A stretch of 64,000 nucleotides of DNA from assembly GCF_030056735.1 (NCBI RefSeq), contig NZ_JASHKN010000012.1:149816-213815 (forward strand). The letters run 5' to 3'. The position numbers and the translations under genes were made by a program. This document shows, piece after piece, positions 17,732-26,753 of this stretch (the first letter of the stretch is position 1; each line of letters opens with the position of its first letter). This stretch comes from Rhodococcus sp. IEGM 1409 (GTDB lineage Bacteria > Actinomycetota > Actinomycetes > Mycobacteriales > Mycobacteriaceae). Below the pieces are notes generated by a model. That model saw nothing but the letters and a program-made list of their open reading frames with translations, made no database searches and was not told where the DNA came from.

Positions 17732-19636
17732 TCAGTGGGTGGTTTCGAGAGTGTCGGCTGTACGTAGTCGTCCAATCACTGCGCGAGATATGCGGTCGAC
17801 GAGTACGGCGAGGATCAGCATGCTTACGCCGGCTTCGATGCCTTTCGCGAGGTCTACCCTCGATATTGCAACCAGGATTTCGGATCCAAGTCCCGGTGTA
17901 CCAACGAACGCGCTGACCACTGCCATGGCCATCGCGAGCATGATCGTCTGGTTGACGCCCACGAGGATGGTCGGGGATCCCATCGGTAGCTGTACCTTGC
18001 GCAGCAATTGCCAACGGGAGGCACCGAGGCTGTTGGCTGCCTCCATCACGGTAGCTTCGACTTCTCGGATGGCGACGTTGGTCAGTCGGATGACCGGTGG
18101 CATGCAGTAGAGGATGGTGGCGAGGACTCCCGCGGCGGGACCCGAGCCGACGAGAATGACTGCAGGGATCACCACGAGGTAGATCGGCAAAGTTTGCATG
18201 GTGTCCAGAACGGGCCGAAGTGCCTTGGCGAATCCGTCACTAGCACTCATCGCGACGCCGACCGGAATACCGATCAGGACCGCCAAGACCACCGAGATGC
18301 CCAGGATGCTGATTGTCGAGATTGCGGCGCTCCAGGTACCGAGCAGCCCGATGAGGGCAACTGCGGCGGTGGCGAGCAGCCCACCCTTCCAGCCCACCAG
18401 CATTGTTCCCGCCAGCGCAACCAGGAAGACCGCAGCCGGCCAGGGCAGCCAGTTCAACGTGTTCGAGACCGGTGCGATTCCGTAGTCGACGAGAGCACTA
18501 CCGAGGGCGTCGAAGACATTTCCGTAGCTCACGTTGAGCCACTGAACGGCGTCGTCGATGGTGCCGCGTAGTGACAAGCTCATGAAGGCAAGCGGTTTGG
18601 TGAAGTCGGCCGATTGCAGTACGGGAATTGTGAGCGCGGCGACGGTGCCCACGCCGAACACGATGCCCGCGACAGTCAATCGTCGCGCGGGTTGTGCAGC
18701 ATCTCTCCTGTCGAGGTTTGCGCTGATCCTGTCGAGGAGAATAGCCAAGAGAACAAGCGCGACACCACCTTCCAGTGCGGCACCGAACTGCAGCTGATTG
18801 AGACTGCGCCACACAGGTTGTCCCAGACCGGATGCACCGATCATCGCTGCAATCACCGCCATGGCCATCGCAGCCATGATCGTCTGATTGACACCAGCCA
18901 TGATGCTCGGACGCGCCAGCGGAAGCTGCACCTTGATGAGGAGCTGCCACTTGGTGACTCCCAGGGATACCGCCGACTCGACGGTGCGGTCCGCGACGGT
19001 ACGAATTCCGAGGTCGGTCATCCGAGCAGCGGGTGGGACGGCGTAGAGAAGGGTCACGAGCAATGCCGCGGTGTCGCCCGGGCCGAAAACCAGGAGGACC
19101 GGCAGCAGATAGACGAGCACGGGGATGGTCTGCATTCCGTCGAGGACGACGATCACCGCTGTACGGATTCGTCCGCCGCGGGCGCTCACGATGCCGAGTC
19201 CGATGCCGATGGCAGCAGCAGCAGCCGCTGCCACTCCCATCAAGACAATCGTCTCGAGCATCTGCACCCACAAGTTCACTGCGAGCACCCAGGCCACGGT
19301 AGCTACCGCCAACGCGCCGATCCACGGTCCGGCAGCAATGTATGCCACAAGCACGATTACCAACGCCACCAGGATGTCGGGGAAAACCTGCAGCCATAGA
19401 ACGGATTCGGTGAAGATCGACTCGATGGCATCACCGACAGGCTGGTAGAGCCAGTCACAGGTGGCCACGAACCAGTCGGCCGCACTCGCTACGGCGTCGC
19501 CGAAGGGAAGCCGCCACTGAGCCGGGAAAGCTGCGGTTGTCATCAATGCTTTTGCCAGTAGCACCGCCACGATCCCGGTCAGCAGCAAAATCACACTGCG
19601 TTGCCGTGCCGTCGGCTGGGGCACGGTCACGGTCAT
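17732..19636 (-). CDS. Fused double permease of quaternary-amine ABC transporter
   Basis: This protein has 634 residues, about twice a normal ProW/OpuAB subunit. Two homologous transmembrane units are visible: the first ends with GVNQTIMAAMAMAVIAAMIG, the second with GVNQTIMLAMAMAVVSAFVG. Each carries an EAA-type loop (SLGVTKWQLLIKVQLPLARP and SLGASRWQLLRKVQLPMGSP). One polypeptide can therefore serve as both halves of the channel. The ATG at 19636 overlaps the stop of the binding-protein gene. The near identity of the two cores suggests internal duplication. Confidence 0.88.
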   Translation of the reverse strand: MTVTVPQPTARQRSVILLLTGIVAVLLAKALMTTAAFPAQWRLPFGDAVASAADWFVATCDWLYQPVGDAIESIFTESVLWLQVFPDILVALVIVLVAYIAAGPWIGALAVATVAWVLAVNLWVQMLETIVLMGVAAAAAAAIGIGLGIVSARGGRIRTAVIVVLDGMQTIPVLVYLLPVLLVFGPGDTAALLVTLLYAVPPAARMTDLGIRTVADRTVESAVSLGVTKWQLLIKVQLPLARPSIMAGVNQTIMAAMAMAVIAAMIGASGLGQPVWRSLNQLQFGAALEGGVALVLLAILLDRISANLDRRDAAQPARRLTVAGIVFGVGTVAALTIPVLQSADFTKPLAFMSLSLRGTIDDAVQWLNVSYGNVFDALGSALVDYGIAPVSNTLNWLPWPAAVFLVALAGTMLVGWKGGLLATAAVALIGLLGTWSAAISTISILGISVVLAVLIGIPVGVAMSASDGFAKALRPVLDTMQTLPIYLVVIPAVILVGSGPAAGVLATILYCMPPVIRLTNVAIREVEATVMEAANSLGASRWQLLRKVQLPMGSPTILVGVNQTIMLAMAMAVVSAFVGTPGLGSEILVAISRVDLAKGIEAGVSMLILAVLVDRISRAVIGRLRTADTLETTH

Positions 19637-20691
19637 GAGACGTCCGTGGGGATCCAGGCCTGCCACGTTCCGGGTGAGGCTTCCATCCATTCGTCCACCG
19701 CTTCGTCGACGCTCATTCCACCTTCGTCGACATTGACCATCATCGAGTCGAGTGCATCGTCGGTGAGCGTGTACTTGTCCAGGAAGGCTGCGGCGACGGG
19801 ATGATTCTCGGCGAAGTCGGCAGAGGCCATCTTGCGGAGACTGATATCTCCCCAGTTGCAGGCATAGGTGGTACCCCAGCACTCGTCCGAGTAGGCCGGG
19901 AACTCCACCCGCGTGAGATCGTACTTTGCCGTCAGAAAGTGTGGGGCCCACATCAATCCGAGGATCGGCTCGCCGCGCTCGTATGCTCGACTGAATTCGG
20001 CACCCAGAGCTGCTTCGGAGCCGGCGAAGGAAATCTCGTAGTTCAGGTCGAGGTTCTCGATACGCTGAACGTCGCCGTACTGCTCTCCCCAGGCAACGTC
20101 GCCCGAAAAGTAGCGACCCTTTGCACCTGGGGTGGCAGCAAAGGCATCCACACAGTCGTTCAAAGCCTCCCAGTTAGGCAGACCTGGACAAGTGGGTTCG
20201 ATCCCGCGTGCCGGATCACCTTCGATGACGTAGGTGGGGACGTACCACCCTTCCTCTGCGCTCGGACCGGTGTCACCGAGGTCGACCACACTCTTGTCGG
20301 TCTCGACGAACTTCTCCAGCAGGTCCTTCGATGTCAGATCCCACAGCTCCATCAGGACCGTGTCATCCGACGATGCCATCGCCGGGAAGGATGCCGCCCA
20401 GTCGACGGGAGCGATCTCGGCCTGGGCGCCCATCTCCTGCAGTACCCGATACGCGAGCCGAGACTGGATCAGTTGACTGGTCCAGTTGTTCTGCAGCAGA
20501 ACAACTGGACCCTCTTCGGCAATGGCAGACTTCACGGAATCCGTGACGGCGCCATCGAATGCCGATCCCGATTCCGCGCGTGGGGCTGCGCACGCCGCAG
20601 ATAACAGGGTCAGTGAGGTGGCAACAAGTACGATGCCATTTCTCACGATGCGCGGTCGCCGTTCTTTCTTCAACACAGCGGATCCTTTCAT
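19633..20691 (-). CDS. OpuAC-type substrate-binding lipoprotein
   Basis: This is a periplasmic-type binding protein of about 350 residues with a lipoprotein signal: VLVATSLTLLSAACAAPRAE, lipobox LSAAC. The mature part has VVLLQNNWTSQLIQSRLAYRVLQEMG and many Trp residues (VDWAAS, LMELWD, EEGWYV, VAWGEQY, LMWAPHF) that could form an aromatic cage for a quaternary or tertiary amine. ATG 20691 is drawn, but AAAGGA sits just before GTG 20676, which may be the true start. It is the first gene of the transporter operon. A TMAO, betaine or methylamine-type ligand is plausible. Confidence 0.87.
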   Translation of the reverse strand: MKGSAVLKKERRPRIVRNGIVLVATSLTLLSAACAAPRAESGSAFDGAVTDSVKSAIAEEGPVVLLQNNWTSQLIQSRLAYRVLQEMGAQAEIAPVDWAASFPAMASSDDTVLMELWDLTSKDLLEKFVETDKSVVDLGDTGPSAEEGWYVPTYVIEGDPARGIEPTCPGLPNWEALNDCVDAFAATPGAKGRYFSGDVAWGEQYGDVQRIENLDLNYEISFAGSEAALGAEFSRAYERGEPILGLMWAPHFLTAKYDLTRVEFPAYSDECWGTTYACNWGDISLRKMASADFAENHPVAAAFLDKYTLTDDALDSMMVNVDEGGMSVDEAVDEWMEASPGTWQAWIPTDVS

Positions 20692-20790
20692 GTGGTGCCG
20701 TGCTCACACCGACGAAGAGCTAGCGTGAAACAGCGTCCACGCTTGCGTTTCAGCCTGATTACGGGGATGTCACCTATGGGGCAGGGCTGA

Positions 20791-20808
20791 GATTAACTAG
20801 AGTTAATC
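20791..20808. promoter_or_regulatory. Palindrome upstream of the amine ABC operon
   Basis: GATTAACTAGAGTTAATC has perfect 8-bp arms and a 2-bp spacer, 100 bp upstream of the binding-protein gene. TGAAAC half-sites lie on both sides (around 20727, 20750 and 20823). The 350 bp between 20692 and 21041 holds no gene that I can support, only these promoter-type features. Confidence 0.5.
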
Positions 20809-21041
20809 ATTGTCACCTGTTATGAAACGCTCTATTCGTGTCGTTCAGATTACCACCGAATCAGATCTCCGTGACATGTCGCTCCATATATACAGGCTTG
20901 AAGCGTCTTACACACCACAATGGCAGAATTTTCACCTACAAACGACCGAAATATCCGGATCAAAATTTCTCTTGTCATTCAACAATGATTCATAACATTC
21001 GCCACACCTTCACAGCGAGACACCAAAGGACGGACAGGCAC

Positions 21042-22268
21042 TTAGCGGCAAATCCAGTCCGCCATGACGTCCGCCAGCGCCTCGGCGCCCCTGTTGCAGT
21101 CGTCGGCTTCAGCGAACTCGTCGGGTGAATGGGACACGCCAGTGGGGTTGCGGACGAACATCATTGCGGTAGGGACCTTCGCCGACAAGATTCCCGCGTC
21201 GTGACCGGCAGCGGTCGGGAGAACGGGGATGTCGCCAAGGTGAGCAAGGGAGCGCCGCAACCGTTCACGGGTCGACTGCGGAAACTCGACAATCGGCGTC
21301 ACCGACTCAGCGTCGACCTCGAGGCCTATACCGTCTGCGGCCGCGTAGGCCTGCGCCTCGGCAGTGATCTGATCCACGAGCTTGGTGAGTGTTTCCTCGT
21401 CGGCTGCGCGGGCATCCAACCACGCCCGCACTTCAGACGGAATAGCATTGGCGCCGTTGGGAAGAACTCGAATTTTCCCGAACGTCGCGACGGCATCGTG
21501 CAACTCCGCGGCCGAGCGGGCGGTGTGGACCGACGACGCGAATGCGAGCATCGGGTCGCGGCGGTCGACGAGGCGGGTGGCGCCGGCGTGGTTAGCCTCG
21601 CCGGAGAACACGAACTGCCAACGACCGTGCGGCCAGATCGACGAAGCGACGGCGACGGGGCGCTCGATCAGGTCGAGGGCGCGTCCCTGCTCGACGTGCA
21701 GTTCGACGTATACCCCGACACGATCGACAAGATCAGGATCCTCTCCGAGATGGCCTGGGTCACGGCCTGCTCTCACCAGCGCCTCGGCGAGGGTGATGCC
21801 GTCGTTGTCCCGCAGCGCCAAGGCGCGGCCCGGCGCCAATACCCCGGTGGACAGTTGCGAGCCGACGCAGGCGACACCGAAACGTGCACCCTCCTCGTCC
21901 GAGAATGCCGTGACCGCGACGGGACGTGTCGGCTCGATCCCCCGCGCACGCACGATGTCGATCGCGGCAAACGCCGATACCACGCCCAGCGGGCCGTCGT
22001 AGGCACCCCCGTCGGGTACCGAGTCGAGGTGAGATCCGGTCACGAACGCATCCCGGGGATCGCCGTCCCACCCCTCGGGCATCCACCAGGCCCAGAGGTT
22101 GCCGTTCCGATCCTCCTCGACCGTCATACCGCGCGAGCACGCACAGTCCGAAAACCACTCGCGCAGTGTCATGTCAGCGTCGTTCCACGCGAATCTTCGG
22201 TATCCACGAGTCGACTTGTGCTGTCCCACATCGAGGGTGGTCGCCCACAGTGAATCGAAGGAGGTCAT
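21042..22268 (-). CDS. M20-family amidohydrolase (allantoate/N-carbamoyl-amino acid type)
   Basis: This 408-residue Zn-dependent amidase has the metal-binding signature GSHLDSVPDGGAYDGPLGV near residue 85, TAFSDEEGARFG near 125, VELHVEQG near 190, the dimerisation-domain segment FSGEANHAGATRLVDRRDPM, and a final AGHDAGIL...GVSHSPDEFAEADD motif. These enzymes split ureido or amide C-N bonds and release ammonia or an amino acid. Its position between the ABC operon and the glutamate-synthase-like genes suggests hydrolysis of an N-substituted compound for nitrogen, but the substrate cannot be told from the sequence. Confidence 0.87.
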   Translation of the reverse strand: MTSFDSLWATTLDVGQHKSTRGYRRFAWNDADMTLREWFSDCACSRGMTVEEDRNGNLWAWWMPEGWDGDPRDAFVTGSHLDSVPDGGAYDGPLGVVSAFAAIDIVRARGIEPTRPVAVTAFSDEEGARFGVACVGSQLSTGVLAPGRALALRDNDGITLAEALVRAGRDPGHLGEDPDLVDRVGVYVELHVEQGRALDLIERPVAVASSIWPHGRWQFVFSGEANHAGATRLVDRRDPMLAFASSVHTARSAAELHDAVATFGKIRVLPNGANAIPSEVRAWLDARAADEETLTKLVDQITAEAQAYAAADGIGLEVDAESVTPIVEFPQSTRERLRRSLAHLGDIPVLPTAAGHDAGILSAKVPTAMMFVRNPTGVSHSPDEFAEADDCNRGAEALADVMADWICR

Positions 22269-22394
22269 GTTCTCGGCCCTCTACTAGTGATGCCGGACGT
22301 CAGTCCGCGTGATTGTCGGGGTACACAGGAATAGCGAGGAAGTTGGCGGACGACGATGCCATCACTCCACTGAGGCACTTCGCGCCCGGGCTAC

Positions 22395-23711
22395 CTACAT
22401 GGCGCCGGGAATCCAGGTCGTCCCGGCCAGGGGGACTCGGGCCATCGCGGATGCCTCGACGGTGAGGGCGACGAGGTCCTCGGGTTCGAGGTTGCGAAGG
22501 TGCGATTTGCCGCAGGCGCGGGCCAGAGTCTGCGCTTCCATGGTCAATACCCGCAGGTAGTTCGCGAGCCTGCGGCCGCCCTCGACCGGGTCGAGGTTCT
22601 TCGACAATTCCGGATCCTGCGTGGTGATCCCGGCGGGATCCCTGCCCGCCTGGAAGTCGTCATAGAATCCGGCCGCCGAGCCGAGCTCTTCGTACTGCTC
22701 GGCATAGCGAGGGCTGTTGTCGCCCAATGCGATCAGGGCTGCGGTACCGATTGCGACTGCGTCCGCACCGAGGGCCATCGCCTTCGCGACGTCGGCACCG
22801 CTGCGGATGCCGCCGGACACGATCAGCTGAACCTTCCGGTGCACTCCAAGCTCCTGGAGTGCCTGGACCGCCTGTGGAATCGCGGCCAGCGTCGGGATAC
22901 CGACGTGCTCGATGAACACGTCCTGAGTGGCGGCCGTACCACCCTGCATACCGTCGACCACGATGACGTCTGCGCCGGCCTTGACTGCGAGCTTCACGTC
23001 GTAATACGTGCGGGTGGCGCCGACTTTGATGTAGATCGGCTTCTCCCAGTTGGTGATCTCACGCAGTTCGATGATCTTGATCGCGAGGTCGTCGGGGCCG
23101 GTCCAGTCGGGGTGTCGGCAAGCCGACCGCTGGTCGACGCCCATCGGTAGGGTGCGCATCCCGGCGACACGCTCGGTGATCTTCTGGCCCAACAGCATTC
23201 CGCCACCACCGGGCTTGGCACCCTGACCGAGGACGATCTCGATCGCGTCGGCCTTACGCAGATCGTCCGGGTTCATCCCGTACCGCGACGGTAGGTACTG
23301 GTACACCAGGTTCTTCGACTGCCCGCGCTCCTCGGGGGTCATGCCACCGTCACCGGTGGTCGTGGACGTGCCGACCTCACTGGCACCGCGACCGAGTGCT
23401 TCTTTCGCCTGCCCGGACAGTGCACCGAAGCTCATGCCGGCGATGGTGATCGGAATATCGAGGTGCAGCGGAAACTTTGCGTTGCGGTCGCCGAGCACGA
23501 CGTCGGTGTCGCACTTCTCGCGGTAGCCCTCCAACGGGTACCGAGACATCGAGGCGCCGAGGAACAACAGGTCGTCGAAATGGGGCAGCTTTCGCTTGGC
23601 GCCCCAGCCACGAATATCGTAAATACCTGTCTCAGCGGCCCGCTGGATCTCGGAGATAACGCCGCGGTCGAACGTCGCCGATTCGCGTAGGGCCGGGTTC
23701 GGTGTAGTCAT
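22395..23711 (-). CDS. FMN-binding glutamate synthase-like subunit (MgsC/GlxD type)
   Basis: This 438-residue protein corresponds to the central FMN domain of GltB: LDIPITIAGMSFGALSGQAKEALGRGASEVGTSTTTGDGGM, GQGAKPGGGGMLLGQKI, and GADVIVVDGMQGGTAATQ, with an iron-sulfur type Cys region (ACGKSHLRNLEPEDL) near the end. In the N-methylglutamate pathway, such a subunit with a GXGXG subunit and a glutaminase-type subunit makes N-methylglutamate. Start ATG 23711 follows the GXGXG gene by 10 bp. GltB-like glutamate synthesis from another amide is the alternative. Confidence 0.88.
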   Translation of the reverse strand: MTTPNPALRESATFDRGVISEIQRAAETGIYDIRGWGAKRKLPHFDDLLFLGASMSRYPLEGYREKCDTDVVLGDRNAKFPLHLDIPITIAGMSFGALSGQAKEALGRGASEVGTSTTTGDGGMTPEERGQSKNLVYQYLPSRYGMNPDDLRKADAIEIVLGQGAKPGGGGMLLGQKITERVAGMRTLPMGVDQRSACRHPDWTGPDDLAIKIIELREITNWEKPIYIKVGATRTYYDVKLAVKAGADVIVVDGMQGGTAATQDVFIEHVGIPTLAAIPQAVQALQELGVHRKVQLIVSGGIRSGADVAKAMALGADAVAIGTAALIALGDNSPRYAEQYEELGSAAGFYDDFQAGRDPAGITTQDPELSKNLDPVEGGRRLANYLRVLTMEAQTLARACGKSHLRNLEPEDLVALTVEASAMARVPLAGTTWIPGAM

Positions 23712-23721
23712 GACGGTTCTC

Positions 23722-24438
23722 CTAGTACGCGCTGGCGTTGTCGACGTGGAAGTTATAGAGCTGGCGGGCCGAGCCGTAACGCGTGAACTCGGACGGGTCG
23801 ACATCGAAACCCGCCGCTGCGAGCAGCTCCCGAAGTTCCGTCAGGTGCTCCTCACGCATCTCTTTCTTGATGCAGTCGGCGCCGAGGGAGGCGACGGTGC
23901 CGCGCACGTAGATACGTGCCTCGTACAGAGAGTCGCCGAGGGCCTCCCCCGCATCCCCAAGGACCACAAGACGTCCGGCCTGACCCATGAATGCGGACAT
24001 GTGCCCGATGTTGCCGCCGACGACGATGTCGACGCCCTTCATCGAAATACCGCAACGCGCAGCGGCATTGCCGTCGATCACGAGCAATCCGCCGTGCGCC
24101 GTTGCGCCTGCCGACTGTGACGCATCGCCCTTGACGTGGACGATGCCCGACATCATGTTCTCGGCGACCCCCACCCCGGCGTTGCCGGTGACCGTGACGG
24201 TGGCCTGCTGGTTCATGCCGGCGCAGTAGTAGCCGACGTGCCCGTCGATGGTGACGTCGATGCCGGAATCGAGACCGCAGGCGAGCGCATGCGCACCCTG
24301 GGGTCCAGTGATGGTGACCGACTTCGGGGCCGCCGGTGAGGTGAGTTGCTCGTTGACGGCACGGATGCTCGACGTCGCAAGGTCCAGGACGGTCAAGGCC
24401 GTCGTCGTGATCGTCTCAGGGGTGGCTAGCGGTGCCAT
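23722..24438 (-). CDS. GXGXG-motif glutamate synthase-like subunit (MgsB/GlxC type)
   Basis: This 238-residue protein has the right-handed beta-helix of the GltB C-terminal domain, with repeated turns: GLDSGIDVTIDGHVGYYCAG, TVTGNAGVGVAENMMSG, IVHVKGDASQSAGATAHGG, VVGGNIGHMSAFMGQAGRL, VVLGDAGEALGDSLYEARI. It is a structural partner of the FMN subunit. Its ATG at 24438 lies 13 bp inside the end of the amidotransferase gene, so translation is coupled. As a separate short polypeptide it matches N-methylglutamate synthase subunits rather than the large GltB. Confidence 0.88.
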   Translation of the reverse strand: MAPLATPETITTTALTVLDLATSSIRAVNEQLTSPAAPKSVTITGPQGAHALACGLDSGIDVTIDGHVGYYCAGMNQQATVTVTGNAGVGVAENMMSGIVHVKGDASQSAGATAHGGLLVIDGNAAARCGISMKGVDIVVGGNIGHMSAFMGQAGRLVVLGDAGEALGDSLYEARIYVRGTVASLGADCIKKEMREEHLTELRELLAAAGFDVDPSEFTRYGSARQLYNFHVDNASAY

Positions 24439-25322
24439 ACGTACACCTCTTCCGGTTCGGGCTCGAAGATTCGGGCGTTGTCGACGCCGGGCAGGTTGGC
24501 CAGGGCGCGGTATTCGGAGGCCATCGCAACCCACTGGTCCGTCTCGGCGATGACGGCGGGCTTACACGAAATGGCGTCGCGGACAACTGCAAACGAGTCT
24601 GCAGTCGAGACGAGCAGGGTGTAGAAGCCGTCGAAGGTGTCGTTGAGCATCAACAGCGCTTTCTCCAGGTCGACGCCCTCGGCGAGCTGCTTGGCGACGA
24701 ACCTCGCCCCGACCTCGGTGTCGTTGGCACTGTCGAACACGACGCCGTCACGTTCGAGCTGATGCTTGATGCTCATGTGATTGGAGAACGAGCCGTTGTG
24801 CACCAGGCACTGGTCGGGGCCGACGGCGAACGGGTGCGATCCCTCGGCGGTCACGGCAGATTCGGTGGCCATGCGAGTGTGAGCAACTCCTTGCCAGCCA
24901 TTCGCTGACGGCAGACCGAACCGGTTCGCCAGGTCGAGCGGATCTCCGACGCCTTTGAGAACGGTTAAGTCGTCGCCGAATCCGATGACTCGCGCCGACG
25001 GCGCCACGCTGCGCACGGCGGCTGCGAGATCTTCTGGCCCGATTGCTCCGTGCAGGATCGTCGTCGGCGGCAGGTCGATTCCGGTGATAGCGGTATCGAG
25101 TGACGCGGACAGCGTCGCGGCGAGGTCCGCTGCGGGAACGGGGCAGTCGAGCAGCGAAACCGTGGCTTCGCCGATCGGGCACCAGGTTTGGTCGCCGTAG
25201 ATGGCCATGCCCGCCGAGTCCGGACCACGGTCACACATCTGACCGAGCATGTCGGTCAGCAGAGCGCCGAGTTGCGGGTAGAGGGACGGCTCACGCAAGT
25301 GAAGTCCGACGATTCCACACAT
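24426..25322 (-). CDS. Class II glutamine amidotransferase subunit (MgsA/GlxB type)
   Basis: This 298-residue Ntn-type glutaminase starts MCGIVGLHLREPS, so Cys2 becomes the N-terminal nucleophile; later come MCDRGPDSAGMAIYGD, VAHTRMATESAVTAEGSHPF near residue 150 and CLVHNGSFSNHMSIKHQLE near 170. In classic enzymes it frees ammonia from glutamine. In the methylamine pathway the homologous subunit handles gamma-glutamylmethylamide and passes methylamine on. It is followed by the GXGXG and FMN subunits and preceded by the glutamine synthetase-like gene, one five-gene unit with the FAD enzyme. Confidence 0.88.
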   Translation of the reverse strand: MCGIVGLHLREPSLYPQLGALLTDMLGQMCDRGPDSAGMAIYGDQTWCPIGEATVSLLDCPVPAADLAATLSASLDTAITGIDLPPTTILHGAIGPEDLAAAVRSVAPSARVIGFGDDLTVLKGVGDPLDLANRFGLPSANGWQGVAHTRMATESAVTAEGSHPFAVGPDQCLVHNGSFSNHMSIKHQLERDGVVFDSANDTEVGARFVAKQLAEGVDLEKALLMLNDTFDGFYTLLVSTADSFAVVRDAISCKPAVIAETDQWVAMASEYRALANLPGVDNARIFEPEPEEVYVWHR

Positions 25323-25346
25323 GGAGGTCTCCTTTCGGGAGTTCTG

Positions 25347-26708
25347 TCAGAACGCTGTCAGGTAGTGGTCGAGCTCCCAGGAGGAGACGGTGTTGTGCCA
25401 GGAGAAGAATTCCTCCCGCTTGAGTTTCGCGAAGTACGCGGCGACTCCGGGGCCGACGACGTCCAACGCGCCGCTCACGACCGGATCCGATTCCAGCGCG
25501 TCCATCGCGTGCAGCAGCGTCATCGGCAGCATGTCGCTGGGGCTGTCGCCTGAACCTGGTGTCCCAGGGTCGAGATTTCGTGCAATGCCGTCCAGGCCTG
25601 CGGCGATGGTGGCGGCCGCGGCCAGGTAGGGATTGGCCGAGCCGTCACCGCCACGCAGTTCCACACGATTCTTGTCCGGAACCCGGAGATAGTGAGTGCG
25701 GTCGTTCCCACCGTAGGTGGCGTACCGAGGCGACCAGGTGGCACCGCTGGCCGTGGAGGTGGCGCCGGTTCGCTTGTAGGAGTTGACAGTCGGCGCGATC
25801 ACTGCCTGCAGTGCGCATGCATGCTCGAGAATCCCCGCAATGAAGGCATACGCGGTCTTCGACAGTCCGAGTCCCTTGGGGTCCTCACCATCCGGGAATA
25901 CCGAACCGATCTCGTTCCACAGCGACAGGTGCATGTGCATACCGGAACCGGTGCGGTCGGTGAAGGGCTTGGGCATGAATGTGGCCTTCATGCCGCGCTT
26001 CTCCGCGATGACCGACAGCAAGTACCGGGCGGTGATCACCCGGTCGGCCGTAGTCATCGCGTCGGCGTAGTCGAAGTTCTGCTCGAACTGTCCGTTGCCG
26101 TCTTCGTGATCGTTTGCGTAGTTGCCCCACCCCAGAGCGTTCATGGCCGTGGACACCTCGGTCAGGTGGTCGTACATACGCGTGACGTCGCGGGCGTCGT
26201 AACACGGCTGACGGCTGACGTCGGCGGTGTCCGCGGTTGTGAGTGCGCCGTCGCCGGTGCGGTTGACGAGGAAGTACTCGATCTCGGCGCCGACGTTGAC
26301 GGACAGGCCGAGTTCGGCCGCCTTCTCGAGCATCGCCTTCAGGATCACCCGCGGCGAGAACGGCCAGGGCTTGCCCTCCACATGCGGATCGCAGTGCACG
26401 ATTGCCAGTCCGGCCTTCACGAACGGAATCGGCGTGAACGACGAGACATCGGGTATGGCAACAAGATCGGAGTCCCTGGGCTCCTGACCCATATGCCCGG
26501 CAGCGTAACCGGCGAAGCTCACGCCGTCGTTCTGAAGTTGTTCGACGGCCTCGATCGGGACAAGTTTGGCGCACGGCTTGCCCGACAGGGTTACGAAGAG
26601 CGCAAGGATGAATGTGGTCTCGGTGTCCCGCGCCACCTCGGATAAAGTCTGCGGCGGCGAGGTGATGAGGGTGGGCGGGGTCAAAGCGTCAGCGGTGTCG
26701 ACAGCCAT
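25347..26708 (-). CDS. glnT: Type III glutamine synthetase-like enzyme (candidate gamma-glutamylmethylamide synthetase)
   Basis: This 453-residue glutamine synthetase-family enzyme has the metal/ammonium-site segment VGAEIEYFLV near residue 130, NDHEDGNGQFEQNFDYADAM near 200, the ATP-site segment MPKPFTDRTGSGMHMHLSL near 250, and RTGATSTASGATWSPR (in place of the usual substrate arginine loop) near 320. The GlnT/GmaS group ligates glutamate with ammonia or methylamine. Neighbouring split glutamate-synthase genes and dmm genes favour methylamine as acceptor. Housekeeping glutamine synthesis by a GlnA elsewhere is assumed. Confidence 0.87.
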   Translation of the reverse strand: MAVDTADALTPPTLITSPPQTLSEVARDTETTFILALFVTLSGKPCAKLVPIEAVEQLQNDGVSFAGYAAGHMGQEPRDSDLVAIPDVSSFTPIPFVKAGLAIVHCDPHVEGKPWPFSPRVILKAMLEKAAELGLSVNVGAEIEYFLVNRTGDGALTTADTADVSRQPCYDARDVTRMYDHLTEVSTAMNALGWGNYANDHEDGNGQFEQNFDYADAMTTADRVITARYLLSVIAEKRGMKATFMPKPFTDRTGSGMHMHLSLWNEIGSVFPDGEDPKGLGLSKTAYAFIAGILEHACALQAVIAPTVNSYKRTGATSTASGATWSPRYATYGGNDRTHYLRVPDKNRVELRGGDGSANPYLAAAATIAAGLDGIARNLDPGTPGSGDSPSDMLPMTLLHAMDALESDPVVSGALDVVGPGVAAYFAKLKREEFFSWHNTVSSWELDHYLTAF

Positions 26709-26753
26709 GGGGAGCTCCTGAACTGTGGGTCTACGGATGAGTGGGTCTTCGTG

